NCBI RefSeq assembly: GCF_041008525.1
Contig: NZ_JBFLUG010000001.1
Span: 194,505-258,504, forward strand
DNA: 64,000 nucleotides
Direction of reading: 5' to 3'
Source of the DNA: Parafrankia sp041008525
GTDB taxonomy: Bacteria > Actinomycetota > Actinomycetes > Frankiales > Frankiaceae
The notes below the pieces were generated by a model. That model searched no databases. It worked only from the letters and a program-made list of their open reading frames with translations, and was not told the DNA's origin. A program made the position numbers and the translations under genes. Shown here in pieces: positions 1 to 8,451 of the stretch. Within the stretch, counting starts at the first letter, position 1; each line of letters opens with the position of its first letter.

Positions 1-337
1 CCTCCGCCTGGTCATCATGCAGGTCCTGGTCAGGCCGCTGCGCGGTCACCGGGTCCGCTCCCCGCCGGCCAGATCCGGGCCGGTCCGATCCGGGCCGGTC
101 CGTTTCGCTGTGCCGGCCTGCCTCGCCGCTGCGCCACCCCACACCACGACCGTTTCACAGCGACGGGCAGCACCATGGGGGGTGCCCGACCGGTCACCGG
201 TAGCACAACCCCCGGGAAACGAAAGATGACCAGGAGTCAGCACAACACCCGACCTGTCCGCCACGTGCCGAATGCTAGGCCCCACCAGGTCGTCCGCGCT
301 TTGCCACGCAATGATTCACCGCCGATGGTCGCCAGCT
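1..337. other. Non-coding stretch at left edge, upstream of phoU
   Basis: No convincing gene is seen here. Two perfect tandem copies of a 15-bp unit, GATCCGGGCCGGTCC, lie at 72-86 and 87-101. In Streptomyces phoU is divergent from the phoR-phoP pair, so a sensor-kinase gene may begin just outside the left edge. That is inference only. Confidence 0.5.
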
Positions 338-370
338 GTTCATCCGGCCTATCGTCGATGTTCACCGGGC
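338..370 (+). promoter_or_regulatory. Putative PHO box upstream of phoU
   Basis: GTTCATCCGGC (338-348) and GTTCACCGGGC (360-370) are direct repeats 22 bp apart, about 100 bp before the phoU start. Each differs by one base from GTTCACCCGGC, the 11-bp unit bound by the phosphate response regulator PhoP in Streptomyces, where units recur at multiples of 11 bp. Weaker TTCAC/TTCAT copies at about 314 and 384 continue a roughly 24-bp rhythm. Confidence 0.6.
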
Positions 371-472
371 GGCGACAGCTGCGCTTCATCGTCGGACGTC
401 AACCCCCGAGGACCACCGAACGACTGTGATCGAATGGTGCTCCGAACCTCCCCGAGATGTAAGGAGCTGTCT

Positions 473-1117
473 GTGCGGGACGTCTTTCAGGAAGAACTGG
501 AGAGCATCAACCGGTCACTCATAGAGATGACCAACATGGTTGCCTCCGCCATGGCCCGCGCCACGACCGCACTCCTCGACGCCGATCTGCAGCTGGCCGA
601 GAACGTGATCAGCGCCGATGAGACGGTCGACCTGCTCCGCAACGAGATCGAGGAGCGCGCGTTCGACGTGATGGCGCGCCAGGCGCCGGTCGCGACCGAC
701 CTGCGGATGATGGTCACCACCCTGCGCATCGTGGCTGACCTGGAGCGGATGGGCGACCTCGCCCTCCACGTGGCCAAGGTCGCGCGCCGCCGCTACCCCG
801 GGCGCGCGGTTCCGCCGGAGCTGCACTCCACGATCCTGCAGATGGGCCAGGTCGCCCAGCGCATCGTCGCCAAGGCCGGATCGGTGATCGCCAGCAGCGA
901 CGCCGAGCTCGCCAAGGAGCTCGAGGCCGACGACGACGCGATGGACAGCCTGCACCGCGCCCTGTTCCACGTGCTGATCGAGAAGCCCTGGACGCACGGC
1001 ATGGAGGCGGCGATCGACATCACCCTCTGCGGGCGCTACTACGAGCGGTACGCCGACCACGCCGTGTCGGTGGCCCGCCGGGTCATCTACCTGGTCACCG
1101 GAGAGAAGCCGGCCTGA
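473..1117 (+). CDS. phoU: Phosphate signalling protein PhoU
   Basis: 214-residue cytoplasmic protein of the PhoU family, which dampens the PhoR/PhoP phosphate response by linking the Pst transporter to the sensor kinase. Two three-helix PhoU repeats are visible. Each carries the family metal-binding E/DxxxD-type signature: ADLERMGDLA near residue 90 and GRYYERYADHA near residue 190. The GTG start at 473 is chosen because TAAGGAG lies just upstream at 460-466, and VRDVFQEELESI matches the usual N-terminus. A longer in-frame reading from 272 has no ribosome site and low-complexity residues. The PHO-box-like repeats upstream suggest PhoP control. Confidence 0.93.
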   Translation: MRDVFQEELESINRSLIEMTNMVASAMARATTALLDADLQLAENVISADETVDLLRNEIEERAFDVMARQAPVATDLRMMVTTLRIVADLERMGDLALHVAKVARRRYPGRAVPPELHSTILQMGQVAQRIVAKAGSVIASSDAELAKELEADDDAMDSLHRALFHVLIEKPWTHGMEAAIDITLCGRYYERYADHAVSVARRVIYLVTGEKPA

Positions 1118-1241
1118 CCGAAGTCGGCCCGAACCCAGCCGGCCGACCCGAACCCGGCCGTCAGCGGGCCGAGCTGACCAGCCAGGGGCAGGCCAGCTCC
1201 GCACGCTCCGATACCTTCTGTCTTCTGTCTTCTGCTGTCCT

Positions 1242-1979
1242 CTACTTCTTCTTTCCCTGCGCCGCGACCGCGGCGGCGGCGGTCTCGGCCGCGTCAGGGT
1301 CCAGATAGCCCGAGTCCACCACCTTCAGGTCGTCGCCGAGCTCGTAGCGCAGCGGGATGCCGGTCGGGATGTTCAGGCCGGCGATGTCCGCGTCGGAGAT
1401 CCCGTCCAGGTGCTTGACCAGCGCACGCAGCGAGTTGCCGTGCGCGGCGACCAGCACCGTCCGGCCGGCCTGCAGGTCCGGGACGATGGCGTCATACCAG
1501 TAGGGCAACATCCGGATCACGACGTCCCGCAGGCATTCGGTCAGTGGGATGACGTCGGGAGCCAGGTCGGCGTAGCGCTCGTCCACGCCGCTGACCTGGC
1601 CCGGCTCGAGGGGCGGGGGCGGAGTGTCGTAGGAGCGGCGCCAGAGCATGTACTGCTCCTCGCCGAACTTCTCCAGCGTCTCAGCCTTGTTCAGCCCCTG
1701 CAGGCCGCCGTAGTGCCGTTCGTTCAACCGCCAGTGACGCCGCACCGGCACCCAGCCGCGCCCGGCGGCGTCGAGGGCGAGCCAGGCGGTGCGGATCGCA
1801 CGGGTGAGCAGTGAGGTGTGCACGACATCCGGCAGCACCCCGGCCTCCCGGAGCAGCTCACCGCCCCGCGTCGCCTCCTTGAGGCCCTTCTCGGAAAGAT
1901 CGACGTCCACCCAGCCGGTGAACAGGTTCTCGCGGTTCCACGTGCTCTCGCCGTGGCGGAGCAGGACGAGCGTCGGCAT
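1242..1979 (-). CDS. gpmA: 2,3-bisphosphoglycerate-dependent phosphoglycerate mutase
   Basis: 245 residues, the normal length for the dPGM family. It interconverts 3- and 2-phosphoglycerate in glycolysis and gluconeogenesis through a phosphohistidine. The catalytic LLRHGESTWN motif is at residues 5-14, the substrate-binding NERHYGGLQG near 85-95, and the second histidine in AAHGNSLRAL near 180. The gene converges with phoU. Between them lies a pyrimidine-rich stretch with three near-tandem TCTTCTG units (about 1214-1236). Proximity of gpmA to phosphate-signalling genes and mshA is also seen in Mycobacterium and Streptomyces. Start ATG at 1979 follows AGGAT. Confidence 0.96.
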   Translation of the reverse strand: MPTLVLLRHGESTWNRENLFTGWVDVDLSEKGLKEATRGGELLREAGVLPDVVHTSLLTRAIRTAWLALDAAGRGWVPVRRHWRLNERHYGGLQGLNKAETLEKFGEEQYMLWRRSYDTPPPPLEPGQVSGVDERYADLAPDVIPLTECLRDVVIRMLPYWYDAIVPDLQAGRTVLVAAHGNSLRALVKHLDGISDADIAGLNIPTGIPLRYELGDDLKVVDSGYLDPDAAETAAAAVAAQGKKK

Positions 1980-2409
1980 AGGTGAATCCTGCCCGCTCGG
2001 GCCGGTCCTCGGCCAGTGTCACGGCGTCGTCCCGCAACGCAAAACCCCCGGGTTTCCACTCTGCCTGGTAGGCGGAGTGGGCCGTCGGGACTGATCGACG
2101 GCACCCGGGGGCCCGGTGTCTGTCTGGTACTCGCCGGCGCCGGTGCCCGAGGGCCACCCGGCAGGGGGTGAGGACCACGAGACCGGCTAGCGGACAGTCA
2201 CCTCACGAGTCCTATGTGCATACAAAGCGCGGACCACCTCCCTTCTCGTGTACCGGGAACGCTACGCGCGCCACGGGGGCGCCGCAATCTGTTTTTCCGG
2301 CGGGTCGTCCGCGTCACTCGTCACGGCCTGTTCGCGGTCGCCCGTTGTGAACCGTTCGAACGGCAACCGCACGGCACGGCAACCGCACGGCACGGCCTAG
2401 ACTCACTTC
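1980..2409. other. Intergenic region between divergent gpmA and the Fur-family gene
   Basis: No gene is supported. It contains a perfect 16-bp tandem duplication, CGGCAACCGCACGGCA, at 2361-2376 and 2377-2392, directly upstream of a TAGACT -10 box at 2398-2403. The duplication covers the -35 zone of the downstream promoter, so it may be an operator or a slippage product. Confidence 0.6.
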
Positions 2410-2410
2410 A
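2398..2410 (+). promoter_or_regulatory. Leaderless promoter of the Fur-family gene
   Basis: TAGACT at 2398-2403 is followed by exactly six bases and then the ATG at 2410, which places the expected transcription start on the A of ATG. There is no Shine-Dalgarno sequence. The same arrangement recurs at several other genes in this window. Confidence 0.55.
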
Positions 2411-2844
2411 TGGCGGCCGACGTCGATAACTGGCACACCCGGCTGCGCGCGAGCGGGCACCGGCTCACGCCGCAACGGCAGCTCGTGCTGGAGGCCGTCG
2501 CGAAACTCGGGCACGCCACTCCGGAGGCGATCGTCCACGAGGTCCGGCAGACCGCGAGCGCGGTGAACATCTCCACCGTGTACCGCACTCTCGACCTGCT
2601 CGAGGAGCTCGAGCTTGTCTCCCACGCACATCTCGGGCACGGCGCGCCCACCTACCACGTCACCGGAGTTGATCCCCATGTGCACCTGGTCTGCGGCGCG
2701 TGCGGCGCCATCCAGGAGATCTCACCGGAGCGGCTCGCCGGCATCGTCGGCGAGCTGCGCGCCGAGCTCGGCTTCGTGGTCGACATGGACCACCTGACAC
2801 TGGCGGGCCGGTGCGCGGAGTGCGTGGCCCTCGGCCGGCGTTGA
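2410..2844 (+). CDS. Fur-family metal-responsive regulator
   Basis: 144 residues. The N-terminal winged helix (LTPQRQLVLEAV about 18-29, NISTVYRTLDLLEEL about 55-69) and C-terminal dimerisation domain are both present. Metal ligands visible are HVHLVCGAC near 91-99 and a second CxxC, CAEC, at the end, which typically hold a structural zinc. The gene sits directly before a ygfZ-type gene, a pairing also known in Streptomyces for a Fur paralogue. Which metal is sensed (nickel, zinc or iron) cannot be told from sequence alone. The transcript is probably leaderless. The downstream ygfZ start is 7 bp beyond the stop, so the two are probably co-transcribed. Confidence 0.9.
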   Translation: MAADVDNWHTRLRASGHRLTPQRQLVLEAVAKLGHATPEAIVHEVRQTASAVNISTVYRTLDLLEELELVSHAHLGHGAPTYHVTGVDPHVHLVCGACGAIQEISPERLAGIVGELRAELGFVVDMDHLTLAGRCAECVALGRR

Positions 2845-2851
2845 ACCGGTC

Positions 2852-4030
2852 ATGAGCACCGACACCGAGGCCCTCCGCACCGCCCCGGCCCCCTCCCCGC
2901 TGCTCGGGTGGCCGGGCGCCGTCGCCGCCGCCGAGCCGGATGCCGCGGTCGCGGCCCACTACGGCGACCCGCTGCGCGAGCAGCGCCTGGCCACGACAGG
3001 GGCCGCACTGGTCGACCGCTCCAACCGCGAGGTGGTGCGGATCACCGGTCCGGACCGGCTGACCTGGCTGCACAGCATCACCTCCCAGCACCTGTCCCAG
3101 CTCGCCCCGATGCACGGCACCGAGGCGCTGGTGCTCTCCCCGCACGGCCACGTCGAGCATCACCTCGTGCTCGCGGACGACGGCGCGGCCGTCTGGATCG
3201 ACGTCGAGCCCACCACCTCCGGGCGGCTGCTGTCGTTCCTGAGGTCGATGCAGTTCATGCTCCGCGTCGAGCCGACCGAGGTGACCGAGGGCGTCGCCGT
3301 GCTCTCGCTGGTCGGCCCGCGGGCGGACGAGGTCGCCGCCGCCGTGTTCGGCGCCGATACCGTCCCCGCTGCCGGTGGCGGCGCCGGCACAGCCACGAGT
3401 GCCGGTGCGGTGACCACCGGCCCCTACCCGGTCGGCCAGGCCGGGGCGGCGGGCGAGGGCCATCGCCCGCTGCTGCGGCGGATGCCGTACGGCCTGGACC
3501 TGCTCGTGCCGCGCGCCGACCTCGCCGCCACCGCCGACCGGCTGCGGGCCGCTGGTGCCACACCCGCCGGTCTGGGCGCCTTCGAGGCGCTGCGGATCGC
3601 CGACCGGCGGCCCCGGCTGAACCGGGAGACCGACCACCGCACCATCCCGCACGAGGTCGGCTGGCTGACGAACGCCGTCCACCTCGACAAGGGCTGCTAC
3701 CGCGGCCAGGAGACCGTGGCACGGGTGCACAACCTCGGCCGCCCGCCCCGTCGCCTGGTGCTCCTGCACCTGGACGGCATGGTGGCGGCCCCGGGCTGCG
3801 CGGTCACCGCGGGCGGGCGGGCCGTCGGCTTCGTCGGCTCGTCCGAGATGCACCACGAGCTGGGCCCGATCGCGCTGGCCGTGGTGAAGCGGTCGACCGG
3901 CGCGGGCGCCCCGCTGGTCGTGACGGATCCGGACGGGGCGCAGGTCGCGGCGACGATCGACCCCGAGGCGGAGCTGGCCGCGCCGACCCGGCCCGCGGGT
4001 CGACTGCACCGTCCGGGCACCGAGGGCTGA
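2852..4030 (+). CDS. ygfZ: YgfZ/GcvT-like folate-binding protein (Fe-S cluster repair)
   Basis: 392 residues, tetrahydrofolate-dependent family involved in maturation or repair of iron-sulfur enzymes. The diagnostic KGCYRGQE motif is near residue 280, with the catalytic cysteine conserved, and the GcvT-like N-terminal domain reads RITGPDRLTWLHSI near 60. A glycine/alanine-rich loop (about 170-190) is longer than in most homologues. It follows the Fur-family gene by 7 bp. A perfect 10-bp hairpin after the stop probably terminates it. Confidence 0.9.
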   Translation: MSTDTEALRTAPAPSPLLGWPGAVAAAEPDAAVAAHYGDPLREQRLATTGAALVDRSNREVVRITGPDRLTWLHSITSQHLSQLAPMHGTEALVLSPHGHVEHHLVLADDGAAVWIDVEPTTSGRLLSFLRSMQFMLRVEPTEVTEGVAVLSLVGPRADEVAAAVFGADTVPAAGGGAGTATSAGAVTTGPYPVGQAGAAGEGHRPLLRRMPYGLDLLVPRADLAATADRLRAAGATPAGLGAFEALRIADRRPRLNRETDHRTIPHEVGWLTNAVHLDKGCYRGQETVARVHNLGRPPRRLVLLHLDGMVAAPGCAVTAGGRAVGFVGSSEMHHELGPIALAVVKRSTGAGAPLVVTDPDGAQVAATIDPEAELAAPTRPAGRLHRPGTEG

Positions 4031-4094
4031 CCTCGGGCTGGCCGGGCCCCGCAGACAGGCCGGCCGGGCCAGCGGGAAGGGCGGCCAGGGCCAG

Positions 4095-4124
4095 CGGACG
4101 ACCCGTCCACGGTCGGGTCGTCCG
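4095..4124. terminator. Bidirectional hairpin between ygfZ and the XRE/TPR gene
   Basis: CGGACGACCC (4095-4104) and GGGTCGTCCG (4115-4124) form a perfect 10-bp stem with a 10-nt loop between two convergent genes. No U-tract follows, as is common in high-GC actinobacteria. Confidence 0.65.
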
Positions 4125-4136
4125 GGCCAGGGCCGC

Positions 4137-5486
4137 TCAGGCTATCCGGGCGAGGGCCTGGTCCAGCTCCCGGGCGAACGAGGCCGACGAGTGTCGGCGC
4201 AGCCGGCGCCGGAGCTCGTCCGCCCGCCGGCTGTTGCGCTTCGACCGGGTCGACTCCAGCATCGGCAGGGCCTCCCGGGCGATCGAGCATCCGGCGTCGA
4301 GGTTGCCGAGGTCCATCTGGACGGCCGCCCGCCGCAGCATGTAGGTGGCCCGGTCGCGGGTCCGCTCGTTGGTGCGGATCGCCAGCGATCGCTCCAGCCA
4401 CCGGTCGGCCTGGACGAGATGGCCGAGGTCGATGTAGCAGCTGCCGACCTGCGCCTGGTACTCCGCGTCGTCGAAGTAGGCGGACCAGGCCGGGTCCTCG
4501 GAGCGGGCCTCGACGAACGCCGCCTCGGCGCAGGCCAGGGCCTGCGCGCACAGGCTGGACTCGCCGAGCGCCGCGTGGGCGCGGGCGCGGCGCATCTGCA
4601 GCATGGCCGCGACCCGCCCGCCCGCGCGCCGGGCGCTGGTGACGGCGGCCTCCGCCAGGTCGACGGCCTCCCGCGGGCGGGCGAAGTCGACGCACTGCAG
4701 GGACATGTTCTTCAGGACGTTGGCGCCGAGCATCCGGTCACCGGCCGCGTGCGCGGCGTGCAGGGCGGTCACCCAGTACCGCTGCGCCGCCGTCTGGTAG
4801 CCGGAGTCGAAGGACACCCAGCCGGCGAAGCGGGCAAGCTCGGCGGCCACCAGGTGCAGGTGGCGGCCGATCGCCTCGGTGTAGGAGCCACGCGCGAGCA
4901 GCTCGGCGACGACCCCGAGCTCGGCGTCGACGAGGCGGCGGACGCTCTCGCCACCGAGGCGCTCGTCCATCACCCGCAGGCCCGGGATGTTGTGCTCGAT
5001 CCGGTTGACGATCTGCTCGTCCACCCGCCCGCCGGCGAGGGCCGCGTGCAGTCGTGCCGGCTCCAGGCTGAGCCACTCCGACGACAGCGCGGCGACGCCC
5101 GGCCCGGTGATGGTCAGGAAGCCGCGCCGGTCGGTCAGCGCGTCCTCGACGACGTCCATCAGCGCGGTGACACTGCCGGTGGACGACCACGGGTACTCGG
5201 TGCGGACGGCGTCACCCGTCGGGAGCCACGCCGGCCAGGGGTGCGACTCGAGCCGGTCGGCCGGGACGCCGAGCTCGGCGGCGAGGGCCAGCTGGGAGAC
5301 CCGGTCCGGCACCACCCCGCGGTGTTCCCAGCGCCAGACCTTCTGCCGCTCCGCGGCCATGTTCGCGACGCCGAGATCTCGGGCACGCCGCGCGACGACG
5401 CGTGCCAGCCGTTGGTAGGACCACCCCCGCTGGGCGCGGACGAAGGCGAGTGGGTGGGTGCAGGCGTGGGCATTGTCCGTCAGCAT
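4137..5486 (-). CDS. XRE-family regulator with TPR-like C-terminal domain
   Basis: 449 residues. Residues about 10-60 form an atypical helix-turn-helix (AFVRAQRGWSYQRLARVVAR then KVWRWEHRGVVPDRVSQLAL). The remainder is a helical, TPR-like solenoid rich in Ala/Leu/Arg pairs, the layout of large actinobacterial development and secondary-metabolism regulators. The start at 5486 is chosen because AGAGGAGA precedes it. An upstream in-frame extension to 5726 lacks homology-like character. A 12-bp palindrome at 5544-5555 lies in its promoter. The ligand or partner is unknown. Confidence 0.82.
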   Translation of the reverse strand: MLTDNAHACTHPLAFVRAQRGWSYQRLARVVARRARDLGVANMAAERQKVWRWEHRGVVPDRVSQLALAAELGVPADRLESHPWPAWLPTGDAVRTEYPWSSTGSVTALMDVVEDALTDRRGFLTITGPGVAALSSEWLSLEPARLHAALAGGRVDEQIVNRIEHNIPGLRVMDERLGGESVRRLVDAELGVVAELLARGSYTEAIGRHLHLVAAELARFAGWVSFDSGYQTAAQRYWVTALHAAHAAGDRMLGANVLKNMSLQCVDFARPREAVDLAEAAVTSARRAGGRVAAMLQMRRARAHAALGESSLCAQALACAEAAFVEARSEDPAWSAYFDDAEYQAQVGSCYIDLGHLVQADRWLERSLAIRTNERTRDRATYMLRRAAVQMDLGNLDAGCSIAREALPMLESTRSKRNSRRADELRRRLRRHSSASFARELDQALARIA

Positions 5487-5908
5487 CGGCGTATCTCCTC
5501 TGAGTCGCTGACACAGTCGATTGCGTGACCAGCTCGCAACGCTATGTCGCGACATCTTCGTGTCCCAGGCAAGAGGAGAGTGCGATGTGTGCGGAGAGGT
5601 AACGCACGGACCACTTCGCAGCGCTGATTGCACGGTTCGCGCACCTACGCGCGTGCGACCATCCCCGACATCGCCCCGCAGAAGCCAGATGGGGCACACG
5701 AAGGGACAAGCCAGGCGGTGTCGCACGGCCGGGCGACGCAGACCGCCAGTGGGAACCCCGTCCGGGTTACGCCACGATTGCCCTGGAATGATCTTTCACC
5801 ATCGGCGGCCCGCCCGACCAGGGACCAAGGTCCGTCTCTGCACCCACGAGCAGACACCAAAGCCAACAGCACACCTCCGGACCGAGACCGGACGAGCCGG
5901 GCCTGCGG
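5487..5908. other. Intergenic stretch between the sugar ABC operon and the XRE/TPR gene
   Basis: No gene is supported. A perfect palindrome, ATGTCGCGACAT, occurs at 5544-5555, 58 bp upstream of the XRE/TPR start, and is a candidate operator. The remainder shows no clear hairpin or promoter that I can defend. Confidence 0.45.
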
Positions 5909-7081
5909 TCAGGAGGGCTGGCGGGCCTGCGGGACGGTGAGCGCCCGGCCGTCCGGGCCGAAGCAGAGCAGCGCCGTCGCGGGCGCCGTCACCGTCACCG
6001 GCTCGTCGGGCACCACCGGGACGGCCGCGTCCACCCGGACGCCGACCATTCCCGCGGCCGTTCGCACGTACATGGTCCGCTCGGCGCCGAGGCGCTCGGC
6101 GACGACCACGTGCCCCTGCACGCTGAACTCGCCGCCCGCGGAGGGGCCGCTCGCAGAGGGACCGCTTGCAGAGGGGCCGCTCGCGCCACGGACGAGGCGC
6201 AGGTGCTCCGGCCGGACCCCGACGGCGGTGGCGGTGGCCGGCGCCGGGGCGGCGAAACCGGGTCCGCGCAGCCGGCCGTCCGACCAGGTGCCCTCGAAGA
6301 CGTTCATCGGCGGGCTGCCGACGAAGGTCGCCACGAAGCGGGTCGCCGGCAGGTCGTAGATCGCGTCCGGGGTCCCGATCTGTTCGATGGCCCCGTGGTT
6401 CATGACGGCGACCCGGTCGCCGACCGCCATCGCCTCGGCCTGGTCGTGCGTCACGAACACCGCGGTGGTGCCGAGCCGGCGGAGCAGGTCGACGATCTCC
6501 ACCCGCAGCTCGACCCGCAGCTTCGCGTCCAGCCCGGACATCGGCTCGTCGAGGAGCACGACCCGGGCGCGGGTCGCGATCGCCCGGCCGATGGCCACCC
6601 GCTGGCGCTGCCCGCCGGACATCCGGGCCGGCCGCCGCCGGGCCAGGTCGGCGATGCCGAGCATCCGCAGGGTCTCGGCGGCGCGGTCGCGCGCGTCCGC
6701 CCGGGACATCCCGCGCCCGTACCGCAGGGCCAGCACCAGGTTGTCCGTCGCGGACAGATGCGGGTACAGGGCGAAGTGCTGGAAGACCATCGAGACGTCC
6801 CGCTGGTGCGGTGGGACGCCCACCTGGCTGCGGTCGTCGAACAGCAGGTCGCCGGCGGTCGGCTGGTCGAGGCCGGCGATGATGCGCAGCAGCGTCGACT
6901 TTCCCGACCCGGACGGCCCCAGCAGCGCGACGATCTCGCCCGCGGCGATGGTGAGGTCGACCCCGGCGAGGGCGTGCACGGGGCCGAAGGTGCGCCCGAT
7001 GCCCACGGCCGCGATCCGCGCCCCCGCGACCGCGGTGACCTCGCCCGCCGTCACCGGGCCCCGCCCGTCATCGGAGGTCAT
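5909..7081 (-). CDS. Sugar ABC transporter ATP-binding protein (MsmK/UgpC type)
   Basis: 390 residues, cytoplasmic ATPase subunit of a CUT1-type carbohydrate importer. Walker A GPSGSGKST is near 54-62, the signature MSGGQRQRVAIGRA near 154, Walker B VVLLDEPMSGLD near 176 and the switch histidine VFVTHDQAEAM near 209. The C-terminal TOBE-like regulatory domain contains a Ser/Gly linker (repeats of SGPSA) encoded by near-perfect 15-bp repeats around 6130-6180. The start overlaps the stop of the binding-protein gene by 4 bp. It is the last gene of the operon. Confidence 0.93.
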   Translation of the reverse strand: MTSDDGRGPVTAGEVTAVAGARIAAVGIGRTFGPVHALAGVDLTIAAGEIVALLGPSGSGKSTLLRIIAGLDQPTAGDLLFDDRSQVGVPPHQRDVSMVFQHFALYPHLSATDNLVLALRYGRGMSRADARDRAAETLRMLGIADLARRRPARMSGGQRQRVAIGRAIATRARVVLLDEPMSGLDAKLRVELRVEIVDLLRRLGTTAVFVTHDQAEAMAVGDRVAVMNHGAIEQIGTPDAIYDLPATRFVATFVGSPPMNVFEGTWSDGRLRGPGFAAPAPATATAVGVRPEHLRLVRGASGPSASGPSASGPSAGGEFSVQGHVVVAERLGAERTMYVRTAAGMVGVRVDAAVPVVPDEPVTVTAPATALLCFGPDGRALTVPQARQPS

Positions 7082-8430
7082 CGGGTCAGTGCCTCCGCCT
7101 CAGCCTGGGCCGCGGCCAGGGTCTGGTCGATGTCAGCGCCGCCCATGATCCGCACCACCTGGTCGGACATGGCCTGCGGCAGCTCCCCGCCACGCGCGCC
7201 GCCCCAGGAGGGGGGCGCCACCAGCGACGGCGCGAGGTCGTTGAACGCCCGGAGCTGAGGGTACTGCCGGTACAGCGGCTCCAGCCGGGCCAGCGCCTCG
7301 GTGTCGACGGGCAGGTAGCTCAGCGATTCGGTGCTCGCCACGATGACGTCCGGTGCCAGCAGGGAGACGACCAGCTCGGTCGCCATCTCCCGCTGGCACT
7401 GGTCCTCGGCGAGCACGGTCAGCGCGTTCCCGCCGGCGACCGGCGCCTGGGTTCCGCCCGGCAGGATGGGGAACGGCACCGCACCGGCGCGGAACCCGTT
7501 CTCCCCCTGGTCCTGGATGAACCGCAGGCCGCCGGCGAGCGTCGCCACCGTCACCATCGTCATCGCGGTCTCCTTGCGGATCCCGAACCGGGGCAGCCCC
7601 TGGCTGGTCGGGCTGTCCGACTGCGGCCCGTAGCTGGCCACCCTGGCCAGGAACTGCGCGGCCGCCCGCGCCTGCGGGGTGTTCAGCCGCGGCCGGCCGG
7701 CGTCATCCTGGATGGGCGCGCCCCCCGACGAGGCGAGGTTGTTCAGCGTCCACTGCGCGAACCCCTGGCCGGTCGGGATGTCGATCGGCTGGATGTCCTG
7801 TCCGGAGGCCCGGATCTTCTCGGCCGCGGCGATCACGCCGTCGGTCGTCGTCAGCGTCGCCGGGTCGACCCCGGCGCGTTCCAGGACGTCGAGGTTGTAG
7901 GCGAGCGCGAGCGTCGAGACCTGCTGGGGGATGCCGATCTGGCGGCCGCCGACCTGGCCGAGCGGTGTCATCCGCTGGTCGTAGGACGCCCGAAGCAGGC
8001 GCGGGGACAGTTCCTGGGCACCGAGCTGCGCGGCGAAGGTCGGCAGCACGTCGAAGCCGGCGACGGCGACGTCGGCCTGCTGGCCGGCGGACCGGTCCGC
8101 GCCGAGCTGCTGGACCAGCGCCGTGTAGGTCGGCGCGGTGGAGACGATCTCCACGGTGAGCCCGGGATGCGCCCTCTCCAGGTACGCCTTGCCGGACCTG
8201 GCCACGTCGTTCAGATTGGCCACCGCGTACATCCGCAGCGTCTTCACCTGGGCGGCGCACCGGGGCGAGGCCTTCGCCCCGGCGACGTCGTCGACGCCGG
8301 CCGTGGCCGGCCGGGCGGTCGGGCGCAGGCTCTCGGACGGGTCGGGCGTCGAACCGCCCCCACTGCACGCCGCCAGCGTGACCAGGGCTGCCGCGACGGC
8401 CGCGGGCACTGCCCGCCGGATACGGATCAC
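7078..8430 (-). CDS. Sugar ABC transporter substrate-binding lipoprotein
   Basis: 450 residues. A lipoprotein signal is visible: basic n-region, hydrophobic stretch and lipobox LAAC at about residues 19-22, so the mature protein should be anchored to the outer face of the membrane. The remainder is a type-1 extracellular binding-protein fold, with QQVSTLALAYNLDVLERAG near 170 and a Trp/Tyr-rich ligand side. The GTG start at 8430 follows GAGGAAAC. The gene lies between two permease genes and the ATPase gene, all in one direction. The sugar is not predictable by eye. Confidence 0.92.
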   Translation of the reverse strand: MIRIRRAVPAAVAAALVTLAACSGGGSTPDPSESLRPTARPATAGVDDVAGAKASPRCAAQVKTLRMYAVANLNDVARSGKAYLERAHPGLTVEIVSTAPTYTALVQQLGADRSAGQQADVAVAGFDVLPTFAAQLGAQELSPRLLRASYDQRMTPLGQVGGRQIGIPQQVSTLALAYNLDVLERAGVDPATLTTTDGVIAAAEKIRASGQDIQPIDIPTGQGFAQWTLNNLASSGGAPIQDDAGRPRLNTPQARAAAQFLARVASYGPQSDSPTSQGLPRFGIRKETAMTMVTVATLAGGLRFIQDQGENGFRAGAVPFPILPGGTQAPVAGGNALTVLAEDQCQREMATELVVSLLAPDVIVASTESLSYLPVDTEALARLEPLYRQYPQLRAFNDLAPSLVAPPSWGGARGGELPQAMSDQVVRIMGGADIDQTLAAAQAEAEALTR

Positions 8431-8451
8431 GTTTCCTCACTCATCGTCATG

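Noticed and set aside
2660..4009. Long minus-strand reading frame antisense to the Fur-family and ygfZ genes
   Set aside because: It is a GC-rich shadow of well-recognised genes, with no motifs or ribosome site of its own.
6130..6180. 15-bp repeats in the sugar ABC ATPase as a regulatory array
   Set aside because: They lie inside the coding region and simply encode a Ser/Gly linker.
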